DNA from: Cokeromyces recurvatus
Taxonomy: Eukaryota; Mucoromycota; Mucoromycetes; Mucorales; Mucoraceae
Direction: 5' to 3'
DNA length: 64,000 nt
NCBI RefSeq assembly: GCF_025118155.1
Contig: NW_026251404.1
Span: 62,001 to 126,000 of the forward strand
The notes below the pieces were generated by a model. That model did no database searches, was not told the origin of the DNA, and saw only the letters and a list, made by a program, of their open reading frames with translations. The translations under genes were made by a program, and so were the position numbers. The stretch's first letter is position 1, and each line of letters begins with the position of its first letter. Of this stretch, positions 1-11,019 are shown piece by piece.

Positions 1-61
1 TAGGCAATATTAATGGTTACACTTAATAGTTTAAATACATATTATTATGGTACATTTACAA

Positions 62-520
62 TCAATTGTTCAAGACACTACTTAATTTAGTTCTACTTTT
101 ATTCCATTCTGCTTCAATTTCTGAATCAGTTTCATCAAAAGTAGTTCCCAAGATCTGCTTGACTTGCACAGCTAAGGTAGGTTGCTTCTTCTTCATAGGA
201 AAAGATGACCTATGATAGCTATTAGATGATACCATAGGCGGTGCAATGATAGTCATACTGGAATGTGCTTGCCAGAATTTATGCTCAGTACTGACATGAT
301 AACAATCGACATGGTTCGTTGTTGGAGGTTCGTCTATAATAGATTCATCACTACTAGAACTAGCTAAAGAATCATCATCATCTAATAATTGATCTTTGAT
401 AGAAGGACGTTTATGTTTCATATAGGATGTTTGCTGTTGTGAATAAGAAGACGATGTTTTATTCAAAGCAGGATTCTTATCTGTGTTATAAAGTTGTTGT
501 TGGGAATAAATAGTGTTCAT
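62..520 (-). CDS. Hypothetical acidic/Ser-rich protein, 152 aa
   Basis: A single uninterrupted reading frame gives 152 residues. I do not recognise the family. The N-terminal third is rich in Gln, Ser and Tyr. Around residues 46-62 there is an acidic-serine stretch (DDDDSLASSSSDES), and a second acidic patch (FDETDSEIEAEWNKS) sits near the C-terminus next to a basic KMKKKQ-like segment. The composition suggests a largely disordered, possibly phosphorylated protein. No signal peptide or membrane segment is visible. The start is the only ATG near the 5' end, and the preceding bases are purine-rich. It is transcribed in the same direction as the Mei2-like gene upstream. It could be the last exon of a longer gene, but no clear acceptor site was seen just before the ATG. 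Confidence 0.5.
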   Translation of the reverse strand: MNTIYSQQQLYNTDKNPALNKTSSSYSQQQTSYMKHKRPSIKDQLLDDDDSLASSSSDESIIDEPPTTNHVDCYHVSTEHKFWQAHSSMTIIAPPMVSSNSYHRSSFPMKKKQPTLAVQVKQILGTTFDETDSEIEAEWNKSRTKLSSVLNN

Positions 521-522
521 TA

Positions 523-642
523 TTTAAAAGAAATGAAAATAAAAAGAGAGAGAGAGAGAAAGAAAGAAAAGGGAAAGAATACTTATAGAAGACTAGATGT
601 CATAAAAGAGGATTTACACGCTTAATCTATTTTTGGAGGGTT

Positions 643-710
<68 letters not shown>

Positions 711-921
711 CCCAAACTACTACTAAAAAAAAACGTCAAAAATATTTTGTAACTATTTTTATCACACAAGTATCCATTCATCTAGATTGCGGGTTGCGCT
801 GAAAAAAAAAATACATAGTTTGCTTATATAATACATTTTTTTTATATAGGCTTAAAACTATAACTAATGTTAACTTGTAACTAAAAGCTATAGAATAAAT
901 ACACACACAGATATATATATC
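523..921. repeat. Intergenic gap with 63-nt poly-T tract
   Basis: No gene is seen here. The stretch holds the 5' flank of the 152-aa gene and the 3' flank of the Mei2-like gene. It includes a GA-rich purine run (about 541-585) and an unbroken T tract at 645-707. Confidence 0.7.
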
Positions 922-1049
922 TTATTGGTTTTGGTGTTGTTGTTGCTGTTGAATCAATGCAGCTAATTGAGACAAAGCAGTTGCAGGATCCATACCAGGG
1001 ATAGGAGCTACGTTAGATGGCATAACAGCTTGTGGCTGTACTGGTGGTG

Positions 1050-1089
<40 letters not shown>

Positions 1090-2051
1090 AGCAGCTTGAT
1101 TCTATAATTTTTTTTAAAAAAAAAATGAGTATAAAATAGAATTGCTTATATACATACATCATGCTTTTTTTTTTTCTTCTTACCAATAAACCTAGCAACT
1201 GTTGAACTTGAGAAGCTTGGTCCTCTGTAGGAGGAACGGGTTGAACAAATGAAGCTATTGAAGGCGCTTGTTGTTGAACAGGAGGTGATTGAATATTTGT
1301 GGGTTGGAAAGGAGATGTGAGTGAAGTAGCTACTGGCTGCTGTAGAGCATGTTGTGGTTGTTGTTGTTGCTGTGTTTGAGCTAACATTGATAATATTTGT
1401 TGCGCTTTCTGCGCTTGTTCAAGTCTCTGTCCATCAGGCATAATAGTTGACGGTCCAGCAAAATTAGATGGTTGTTGTTGCGAAAGTGATGGATTATATT
1501 GTAATCTAGGATCTAGGTTACTATAATGCGAGGAAATGGGAGGAAGAGGAGGAGGAGGAGGATAACGACTATTATCTTCATTACGATACATGTTATAATT
1601 GTCACGACTACTATGTCTCATTGGAGGCTCATTATTATTACGCTTTCTACCTCTACCATCATCTCCTCTATCTTGATTTTTTTCCCTTCTCATATGGGCA
1701 TTAGCACGTTCCTTATATGGATGATCCCAAAAGAATGCAACATCCCATTTACCGCCCTTATATTCTTTATCATAAGTTGCATCATATGCATCAACACAAG
1801 CTCTTGAATCATAAAACTCAACTAATCGTTGCTGATTTCTAAAAGACTACACTTAAAATACATTTTTTCAATAAATAACATTTTCCTTCATATACCTTTC
1901 ACTTGGGTTATAATGATGAGCTGTACTTTTTTTGAAATGGGGTACACGAATAGCCTTAACTTCACCAAATTGAGAGAAAAATGTATGTAACTCATTATCA
2001 TCTAACTCAGTACTTGAATTCTTAAGAGTATAAAGTAAAGTACCCTAATAT

Positions 2052-2082
<31 letters not shown>

Positions 2083-3067
2083 GCACATACAAACAAAAAA
2101 AAAAATGTTCACACTTATGATCTCTCAAATAAACATTAAAAATTATATGTGCGTATATCGATATATATACCTGATTCTTAGTTCTATCACATCTTGCTTT
2201 TTCCTCCTCTTCTTTTGGTAAAGAATAATGTACATCAATTTTTCTATCACTTAAATATACTCCCTGCATTGCTTTCTTAGCATCCTCAGCAGCACGAACA
2301 TCATACTAAGAAAGAAGGGAAATAAATCAATAAAGACTAGGGATTAAAGTATAAAAATGAATTGAATAAAACTTACATAGGTAATAAAAATCATGCCTCT
2401 ATTTTCAATTAAATTAAATACATCTTTCACTTCACCATATTTTTCAAACAAAGCTCTAATCTCATTCTCAGGAGTATTATACTAAGTTTGACATGAATTA
2501 TTTTCATCTTCTTAAAAAAATAAAGGGAGCTGTGATAAATTATTTACCTGAACATTTCTTACGAATAATGTTCTACAAGGCTTTTCTCGGGCTACTCTTG
2601 ATTCAATATGAGGAGGTAAACGTGAATTATCATCATCATATCCTGAAAATAGTTGTAAGATGTTTTATAATAAAATAAAAAAAGGGATAGGAAAAGACTT
2701 GAAACTTTTTCTCTCATCATCAAGAAAAGTTCTCAACATGAATGTGAACTCATTAAGAATAAAAAAAGGGCTTACCATATTGATCAGCTTCATCTTGATA
2801 CTCATTTTTTCCTTTAAAGTTACCAGAACGGTGTCCTCTTTTATTGTATGGCTTATTGTCATTATTACCTCGCCTTCCTCTATGATCTCTCATAGCACCC
2901 CCTCCTCCTCTATTACGACTCATGTTTCCACTTTGATTACCACCATCATATTCATCACGACGAAAGTTTTGTGGCTGTTGTTGTGGAATTCCTCCATAAA
3001 GTGGCTGTTGTTGTTGTTGTCTTGGAGGTGTTCTATCATAGGGTGGAAAACGATTATTACGATCCAT
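922..3067 (-). CDS. Mei2-like RNA-binding protein with two RRMs and a Gln-rich tail
   Basis: Seven exons read on the minus strand: 3067-2776, 2642-2548, 2481-2377, 2305-2171, 2044-1896, 1838-1184 and 1101-922. They join in phase to give about 536 aa. The N-terminus is Arg/Gly/Gln-rich (residues 1-100). RRM1 (about 120-200) has the RNP2-like LFVRNV and an RNP1-like NRGMIFITY, followed by the IDVHYSLPKE linker that is characteristic of Mei2-family RRM1. RRM2 (about 210-290) begins GTLLYTLKNSS and ends KGGKWDVAFFW. A long proline- and glutamine-rich C-terminus follows, with poly-Q near the end. In plants and fission yeast Mei2-type proteins bind RNA and control meiosis or differentiation. The diagnostic C-terminal third RRM of true Mei2 is absent here, so the role is inferred only as an RNA-binding regulator. 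At exon 6 the acceptor at 1839-1840 was chosen because the alternative seven bases upstream causes a stop. Confidence 0.8.
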
Positions 3068-3567
3068 GTTTATTTTATTTTCAACTTTAAATAAAAAGGA
3101 AAAAAAATAAAAAAATATTTTCTTTTTCTTTTTCTTTTTTTTTTTTTTTTTTTTTTTTTTTGCTCGCGTAACCGCTTAAAAGATAGTCAATTATGAGTTT
3201 TATTTCTGATTGGATAATAAAAAAAAAATTAGTTAAATAAAAGAAAAGACATACATAGTTAGTGTTACTACTTTTATTGATAGAAGATGTAGACTGTTTC
3301 TGTTATTGGCTTATTTAGTTTCTATAGAGTAAATAGAAAGACGTGTTTTACCACTACTATCTATTTTCATTATACGTTTCTTATACTATTATTCTAAATG
3401 TAGTATGTGGGAATTATCCAAACAAATAAGCTATTGCTTATGTAATGCGTTTTATTTTTATTTTGTTTTATATTACTTTATTTTATTTTTTATTTTATTT
3501 TTTTTTTTTTTTACCTAAAAAAAAAAATGAATAAAAATAGTTACCATTTTACTTTTTATATTATTCA
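3068..3567. promoter_or_regulatory. Divergent promoter between Mei2-like gene and APH-1
   Basis: This 500-nt intergenic stretch serves two divergent genes. It contains poly-T/poly-A runs (about 3137-3161 and 3494-3512) and several TATT/TTTTA-like repeats. I see no gene, and no single clear TATA element can be assigned. Confidence 0.45.
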
Positions 3568-4515
3568 ATGTCACTCTACACATTTTTTGGATGTCTGTTT
3601 TTAGCTTATGGTCCTCTTCTATCCATCTTTTTCTTGTATATTGCTCCTAATGCGCAATATGTATTATTAACAGTAGCCAGGTTCATGTAGATTAAACTTA
3701 CATGATAACAAGTAGACTAATCAATTAATCAACTTTAGTGCTTTCTTTTGCTTAATAGCATTACTCTTATCAAGCATTATCTGGTATCTTGCAAAAGGAG
3801 CACAAACTATTCATTTTGTGAGCATTACATATAGTATAGCTATTCAAGAACTTTGTAGATGGGGTTTTTATTTATTGTTACGTCGTGCAGAATCTGGATT
3901 AAATACAATATCATCTAATCCGAAATCACCTTTTAATCGAACCACTTTTGCCTTTGGTAATGACCCATTAGGTTATACTCTAGAATTGTAAATACTGATC
4001 TTTTTTTTTTTTTTTTTTTTAGTTTCTGGATTTGGATATGCTTTGATGACTTCCTTGATTAGTTATATATCTTTACTTGTGGAATCAATAGGACCTGGCG
4101 TCATCATGTGTCCTTCTTGTCCTGAAATAACCATCTATTTTATGTCTGCTATAACAACTACTTTTTTCTCTTTAATGCACATTTGCTGGATGATAATCTC
4201 TTTTGAAGGTTTCAGTGAGCTACCTCAAATAAAAGGCTGGCTAAAGATAATTTGGGTCATTTCATCTCATTATGGTGCCTCTTTTACAGTAAGTCGAGTT
4301 AAATTGAATAAAAATAAAAAACCCAGGTCTTGTGTATTTATTTATATTCATATTTTTATTAGACAGTTTTAAATGCTTCAAGAAATATTAAATATGGTTG
4401 TATATACTCAATTATGACAAGTCTTTTCATTCTTCTTACATCTACCTATCTTGTCATTTCATCCCTTAAATCAAAATTCAAAACATTGTCTAATACTCGT
4501 CGTAGTCAACATTAA
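3568..4515 (+). CDS. APH1: Gamma-secretase subunit APH-1
   Basis: Four exons (3568-3680, 3739-3956, 4023-4288, 4363-4515) join in phase to give 249 aa, the usual length for APH-1, with about seven hydrophobic segments. The N-terminus MSLYTFFGCLFLAYGPLLS matches the animal and plant APH-1 start. The helix-4 small-residue motif GxxxGxxxG appears as G113-x3-A117-x3-S121 in VSGFGYALMTS, followed by the conserved GPGV. The two functionally important histidines are present: H163 in SLMHICW and H193 in SSHYGAS. APH-1 is a scaffold of the intramembrane aspartyl protease with presenilin, nicastrin and PEN-2, acting in the secretory and endosomal system. The second exon's acceptor was set at 3737-3738 because it restores the conserved helix-2 sequence ASAFFCLIALLLSS. 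The other three subunits are not in this window. Confidence 0.9.
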
Positions 4516-4755
4516 GCATAGATATATTATGTACAAATACATATACATACCCTTTTTTTTCCCCTTCCCCCTACCCCACTTTTTTATATACACATATACA
4601 TATACAGATATAAAAAGTGGAATATATGTCTTTTATTTTATTCTTTTTTATATGTATATAGAATATATCTGCTGTCACAAGTTCAAAACAGAGGAGCTAA
4701 ATACTGCTACATATATAAGTGTATAATACATATATATAACTACTACTACTACTAT

Positions 4756-6358
4756 TTAATCAAGATCAAGATCATCGTCTAAATGAAAGGATTCAGTATT
4801 ATTAGAGTTGGTATTGATGTTATTATGACTAGTGGAAGATTCAGTTGCATTGTTGTCTTTGTTAACTGTAGTCGTTTGATTATTATCATTACAAGAAGAT
4901 CCTTCTGCTGTTGTTGTTGTTGATGATGATGATGATTCTGTATTATGTCCAGCCCTTTCTTCAGTTGATGTTGACTCTATATTCGTGTTATGTTCATCCT
5001 CTGCAGTGGTAGTAGTAGTAGTAGTAGTGTTAGATCCTTGTTGTCTTGTTAAATTATTAATCCAAGGAAATGCAGCAGATAAATTTAAAGGCCATGAGCT
5101 AGTAGGATTGGTTTGTTGTTGCTGTGAATCAGATGGTGAATGTTGATATGATCCAATAACAACGCCTGAAACATTATTACCGTTTCCACTATTAAAGGAA
5201 AACGTTCTAACATTTGGATTATTATCAGCAGTTTGTTCTTGTGAAGTATTTTGTGGATTAGGATTAGTAGTGGATTCATTGCTATTTTGCTGTCTATTAG
5301 TCTCATTACTTGATTCTTGTTGCTGTTGATCAGATAACACAGAATGTCGACTAACAGCAAAAAAAAAAAGAAACATAAACATTAAAAATATATATATATA
5401 TAAATGTGTATACATATCAATTCATTCACACACTTTACCATACAGGACAGGTACTATTCAATTTTAACCATGGTTTAATACATTCATCGTGAAATATATG
5501 ATCACAAGGAAGTTCAATCACTTCTTCTTCTACTCCAAATTGGTCTTTACATACAGCGCAGTCAGTTTCTTGGCCTATCCATAAAATATAAATAAGAAAA
5601 TTACGATTCAGTTTTTTTTTTCTTTTAAATTACTCTTTTCTTTTTCATTTAAATGTCTCTTTGTAAGTGATTCAATAACATGGTCAGGTGCAGGCGGAGG
5701 TGCTGATGCTCTAATAATAATACATTACATTATTACAACATGTATTTATAGATTAGAAATACCAATTTTATTACCCTCCAGTTTGTTCCATTAATTGGGT
5801 AATAATATTGTCCAAGGCAGTCTGTGAAAATACATAATCATTTGGATTACCCACTAATCCACCATCAATAGCTCCACCCGTCATAGCTGATAACAATTGC
5901 AATATACTATGGATATATGTATATGTGTATGTAAATGTATATGTATATGTATACTCATGCTATATATTCATTTACCTTGCAATGTTATTTCCTCTATTTT
6001 CTTCATTTCTTTCATTATTATTATTATTATTATTATTATTTCCTCCTTCTTCATTCGTGTTGGTGTTATTATTGGTAGTAGTAGGCATACCACCTGGCAT
6101 AGGTTGGAAACGCATATTTCCATCTACCATATTGCCAAAGAAAATGATAGGTCGATTTGGATCTTCATTTTGATTTTGTTCTGGTGTAATATCGATATTT
6201 GCTGAACCCAACATACTATTTAATACATTTTGAACCAAATTTCCTAGTGGATTATTGGTATTTCTATTCGTGTTATTGTCTTCATCAGTAGAAGATGAAC
6301 GAGGCCTTGGTGGTGTAAAGAACTGAAATATATCATCTCCAACTTCACCTCCATTCGT

Positions 6359-6397
<39 letters not shown>

Positions 6398-6768
6398 TAG
6401 ATTATTAAGTCTACCCGTAGAAGGTGAGTAAGTAAAAAAATGTGCTGAGCCAATACCATCTCCAAAGTGAATAGTTTGTCCACCTCTATTTTCTTCATTT
6501 GTTGTATTATCAGCCCCTACAAGAAATTCTCGAGGATCATCTTCATTGTTGAGCTATTCTCCCCCAAAATATTAATATATATATAAATACATACACTCAT
6601 ATATATATACATGTGTACATGACATATTTTTTAATTGTTACTTACTTCTTCAATAAACTGTTCATTACATCGTTGACAAGTTGGGTCTGGTGCCATATAA
6701 ATGGGCACTTCTTCATTACATACATGGCACCAATATCTTGATTGATTTTGACGTGTTCCTGCACTCAT
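4756..6768 (-). CDS. RING-H2 E3 ubiquitin ligase, RNF115/RNF126 type
   Basis: Six exons on the minus strand (6768-6646, 6553-5976, 5906-5775, 5710-5634, 5574-5439, 5350-4756) give about 546 aa. Near the N-terminus is the zinc-ribbon module of RNF126/BCA2 ligases (YWCHVCNEEVP then CQRCNEQF), which in that family recruits ubiquitinated or chaperone-bound clients. A long Asn/Gln/Thr-rich middle region contains poly-Asn runs encoded by AAT repeats. The C-terminal RING-H2 reads C-AVC-K then LPCDHIFHDECIKPWL and CPVC, with all eight zinc ligands present. The acidic Ser/Thr/Asn-rich tail has several triplet-repeat runs. The function inferred is cytosolic substrate ubiquitination in protein quality control. 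The spacing and phase of every intron are consistent, so I consider the model reliable apart from low-complexity length variation. Confidence 0.85.
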
Positions 6769-7031
6769 TTTTCTTTATTCTCTAAATAAATAAATATATA
6801 TATGTATATGTATATATAATATAAAGAAAGAAATAAAGAATAAATGACTAATAAGATAAAAGAAGGTTTAAGAAAAAAAAAACATGATTCTCCTCTGTAT
6901 CTATGAATTTTTTTTTTTTTTACTCGTGACTGACTTTAAAATATTAGATGCAAAAAAAATAAAGCTTTTTATTTGCTTTGAAACTAGTAAAAATATAAGC
7001 TTTGTAAAAAGTAAAGCAATTGTATTATAAT

Positions 7032-7068
<37 letters not shown>

Positions 7069-7140
7069 AAAAAAAATAGAGTATGCATAAAATAGTGTCT
7101 AAAAAATAAAATTATTTAACTTTTTATTATTATTGTTTAT

Positions 7141-7209
<69 letters not shown>

Positions 7210-7633
7210 TATATACAAAATAGATTTTTGACAGACGACTACTGTTGCGTTTATTACATAAAATTTATGTAAATAAACAAATAAAAAAAAAAAAAAATAA
7301 ACACACAAAGTAACCATATCCATGGTAATTGGGGGAAAAAAAAGGTGACTATTAAAAAGAAAAAGTTAACTGTTTAATTGGAGAAGAGTAAGAATCTCAA
7401 AAAAGAAAAGAAAAGACAAAAGGCTGCTCTATTCAAGTAACGTATATACATGCGCAAGGATAAAGATATAGGATCAGTTAATATATACACTTGCTGTTTT
7501 ATACATGCATTCAGTAAAAAAGAATAAGAGAGAGAAGAAGAAGAAGTATTAGTAGTAGTAGTAAAGACAAATGATAAATTAAATGTGTAGAATTCTTACA
7601 GATAAATTTCTTTTTTTTATTATAATTATTATG
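6769..7633. repeat. Gene-free gap with A44 and T60 homopolymers
   Basis: I see no coding region in these 865 nt. The gap contains an A run at 7033-7076 and, about 70 nt away, a T run at 7144-7203. Together they could pair as a long A:T stem in RNA or single-stranded DNA. A GAA/GTA-type microsatellite lies near 7530-7565. Confidence 0.65.
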
Positions 7634-8185
7634 CTATTTTTCATTATTATCACTATCTAACGGTAATTGAATCCTACTGTTATCAGTTGTCATTGTTAAC
7701 AGTAACTGAGCCAGAACTAAACTTGTTTCGATGATCAATAGTCCTACAATCACAAACTTAAGCCCATAGACAAAGATGAATAATTCACAATTTGCTTGTG
7801 ATAAACATAGGTTATCCAAGACTAAATCAGTTGATTTTAAATCAAATAAGATTGAAAATAACCAACTAAAGCTCAAACCACAGGACATTAAAAGCTGGCA
7901 AACTAATTCAATGAAAGATATCTTTTGAATAGGATTGAATAAAATAAAGAATGGATAAAATATAGACGCCTGTGAAGCGACAAGGGTTGAGATAAGTCGA
8001 CGATCTGATATTGTCTGAATCATCCATGTATGAACGTCCTCCATCTTATTCTCTATGGCTGCCATAGGTAGAGAAATAGAATTCGAACTATAAAAGCTAA
8101 GTGAACCAAAGACAATCATGACTGCTGTTACCAATATCAATAAGCGAATACATTGCAAACTTGATATAATTCGGTTTAAATACAT
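7634..8185 (-). CDS. Putative four-helix integral membrane protein, 183 aa
   Basis: A single-exon frame gives 183 residues with four strongly hydrophobic segments at about 14-32, 62-88, 92-112 and 135-162, a short cytosolic-looking N-terminus and a polar tail. The arrangement is reminiscent of MARVEL or tetraspan fungal membrane proteins, but no diagnostic motif is visible and I do not assign a family. It is transcribed divergently from the arrestin-fold gene, sharing a 356-nt spacer. The start is the first ATG after a purine-rich leader, and no in-frame upstream ATG is available. Confidence 0.6.
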   Translation of the reverse strand: MYLNRIISSLQCIRLLILVTAVMIVFGSLSFYSSNSISLPMAAIENKMEDVHTWMIQTISDRRLISTLVASQASIFYPFFILFNPIQKISFIELVCQLLMSCGLSFSWLFSILFDLKSTDLVLDNLCLSQANCELFIFVYGLKFVIVGLLIIETSLVLAQLLLTMTTDNSRIQLPLDSDNNEK

Positions 8186-8541
8186 TATATAGACGTTTTA
8201 TATATTTAAAGAAAAAAAAAATAAGAAGGAAAAAAAATAAAAGAAAAAGTGAAAAAGAAGTTTTTTTTTTTTATGTATAATTAGAGATCTTTTTTTATTT
8301 TTTATTTTTTTCTAACTACAGTCCTAATGAAAATTAGATGCTGCATACTTGTATGTGCATTTACATTTTGCTTTGTATGTGCTTAAAAATAGCGAACAAA
8401 ATAAATAAATAAATGAATACGGCAAAATAAATAAATAATATACATATTTATATAAAAAAAGGGGGGAAGTTCAAGATGATAGCCTACGTTCTCTCTCTCT
8501 CTCTCTCTCTTTCTCTTCTGTTATAATAAATACACTAAAAT
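8186..8541. promoter_or_regulatory. Divergent promoter region with CT repeat
   Basis: This spacer separates two divergent genes. It holds poly-A/T runs, an AAATAAATAAAT repeat near 8398-8435, and a pure CT dinucleotide run at about 8490-8511 just upstream of the arrestin start. Such pyrimidine tracts are common in fungal core promoters. The promoter function is inferred. Confidence 0.45.
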
Positions 8542-10609
8542 ATGCTATTACAAACAAACAACCAGAGAAACATAAGTAGTAGAAAATCACGTTCTCAATC
8601 AAAAAAAATATCTCCATGGTGCTCTGCTTTACAACTTGCGATTGTACCTATCAAAAATAATAAAATGACTTCACTTTTAAGACAAGAACAAAAAGAGGAT
8701 ATGATTAAAACTGAAGTCTCTTGTCGTTTATGTCCAGAAGATGACTTATTAACGAAATGTAATGGAATACAAAGAGATATCATATCCAGTCTATACAACA
8801 TAAATAAACACACAGCATGGACATTATCAAAGAAACAAGTTTATATTCACTTGAATTCTCCATATATTTTAGCAAATAGTGAACTTGCAGGTACAGTAGA
8901 GGTTCGATTAAATGATGATTGTTCAGCAGTACCCAATAATTATTCTGTGGAATTTAGGCTTTATTTTATTGGTCAAGAAGGTACTGTTTATTCAATATAT
9001 ATATATATATATATATATACATAATCTTGTTTAATGATATTCTACGATGATAGTAATTACATGTAGTTCTCATGATAGAAAGACCTTTCAATTCATAAAA
9101 ATTGAAATTGTTAGTCTAGCTAAAATGATCATGTCACAATCATTTACTACTACTATCAATGTACCTTTTTCAATAGTATTGCCATCGAAATTAAATGGAA
9201 CTTTGAATGATAAAAAAGGATCTATTCAATACTTTTTGAAAAGCGAGCTTTATAATCAAGGATCGAAAGAAGAGCCATTCATCACAAAACAACCTGTCAT
9301 TGTTTATCCTAATATGTTAATAGCAACGTATTTAAGAGAACTATCATCACCTTTTATATGCTACAAACAAATACAGGATAAAAAGGGAGGTCAAGTAAAG
9401 ATTCATATATCTATGCATCGTACTATTTGGATCTCGGGTAGCCCTATATATCTTATGATTCAAGTAGAGAATCATACCCATAAAACTACAGTCAGTAAAA
9501 AGTGAATAAGACTCGAGAGTGTGAGGAGGAGGAAGGGAAGGTTTTATAGAGTGTGTATAGACACCACACTCATTATTTCATTTTATTAAATACTTGTGTA
9601 GATTCATGATATAAAATTGGAACTAGTACGCAAGCAAGACATATTTTGTTTAACCTCTCCTTATTTGATGGATTCATCATTTTCTGAAGTTATTTCATCT
9701 GTTTCATTGGTTAAAATGAATCAGTGGAAGCCATTGAAGGCAAATAAGAGAGATAATAGGACGACAGTCATTGAGGCACCCGTATGTTTTATTTTTATTT
9801 TTCTATAATTATATATACATATATATATAAGTGTGTGTGTGTGTGTGTGTGTGTGCGTATGTCTATGTATTTAATGGCATATTTCTATTATAGCCTAATC
9901 AAGCCACTATCCATAGTCAACAAAATCTAATTCATGTTTCATTCTTAATACGAGTTATGATCTATTTTTCAAAGAGGTCATCTAATATGCATGATCAGAA
10001 GATAATAAACTATTCTAATATATATTTATATATTTTGGTATATTTATAGACTAAAAGAGGTTGTGGCGGAAATACCTATAGACTTGGTTCATCCATTATC
10101 GATGAATTATACACAACAAGATGATTTGAAATTGGATAATAGAAGAAGAGTAGTACGAGATTACAATGTAAATCGATGTTATTCTCCTTCGCTATGCTTG
10201 CAACAGCAAAGATTTATGAATAATAACAACAACAACAACGTAGTGGCTGCAACTCATATGGATCAATCCAGTATTAGCTACAAGAAACAGAGTGTATACA
10301 ATATCGTTAAAAAGAGTCTAACAGACTGGAGACAAAGGATCTTTACGAAGCAACAGAAACTTGAAATCTCTTCTCAGTCTACTACTTTTATGAATGAAGA
10401 CTCACTCTATATTCCATTCACTAATAACGCTAGTAGTAGTCATAGATTAGAAATAAGAAATAATGTTAAAAATGATTGTAATCAAAGTGTATGGGATTTT
10501 AAGAAAAGATTTGAACAATGCTCGTTCACTCATATTGATAATGACCATCTAAGAATCGATACAACAAAAGAGCAAGACTATTCTACTGAAAAAGTTGAAA
10601 TATCAAATT

Positions 10610-10611
<2 letters not shown>
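8542..10611 (+). CDS. Arrestin-fold (alpha-arrestin-like) protein
   Basis: Five exons (8542-8980, 9054-9490, 9602-9781, 9894-9976, 10050-10611) give about 566 aa. The first about 90 residues are a polar extension. The arrestin N-domain begins near KKQVYIHLNSPYILANSE and continues through GTVEVRLND and VEFRLYFIGQE. The C-domain contains the IWISGSPIYLMIQVEN strand and a QNLIHVSFLIRVMIYFS strand. The remaining about 190 residues are Asn/Gln-rich and look disordered. Alpha-arrestins are adaptors that bring ubiquitin ligases to membrane cargo. No PPxY motif was noticed here, unlike the other arrestin at 46-47 kb, so the partner is unknown. The donor of intron 2 (GTCAGT) is weaker than the others and was chosen because only it keeps the reading phase. 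A CA repeat follows the stop codon. Confidence 0.75.
9831..9856. repeat. GT dinucleotide microsatellite inside an arrestin intron
   Basis: A pure GT run lies in the third intron of the arrestin gene, upstream of the acceptor at 9892-9893. Confidence 0.85.
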
Positions 10612-10648
<37 letters not shown>

Positions 10649-11019
10649 TACATACAGTTCCCTCTTTACTGCAAAATGACCAAGGTAGTAAATCATATTT
10701 TAGATGTATTAATAATCACTCTTTTTTCTTTTTTTTAATGCGAAATTAATATACCGACATTATGCCCGTAACAGGTATTACTACTTTTTTTAAAAAAATA
10801 AAATAAAAATAAAAATAAATATTTTTTTTAAAGACATTTTAGCAATATACAAACAAAGTGCGCCAAAATATCTAATAAAAATAGGATAATGTTTATTGAC
10901 TTTAGAAAAGAATTTTACTTTATTAATATATAAAAAAAGAACTATAATGCTACTTTATTATTAGCTAATTTAGAATATTTTTTCTCTCTTTTTTATTTTT
11001 TTATTTTTCTTTTTTTTTT
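10612..11019. repeat. Convergent 3' gap with CA microsatellite
   Basis: This gap lies between the arrestin and peroxiredoxin genes, which converge. A CA repeat starts immediately after the arrestin stop (about 10613-10646). The rest is A/T-rich with several AATAAA-like polyadenylation signals. No gene is seen. Confidence 0.65.

Noticed and set aside
5085..5360. Alternative frame over the RING ligase tail
   Set aside because: It overlaps the last exon of the RNF126-like gene, which has strong domain support. The overlap arises from CAA/TTG repeats.
7099..7323. Reading frame with a long poly-Lys run
   Set aside because: It is produced entirely by the T60 homopolymer and has no supporting motif.
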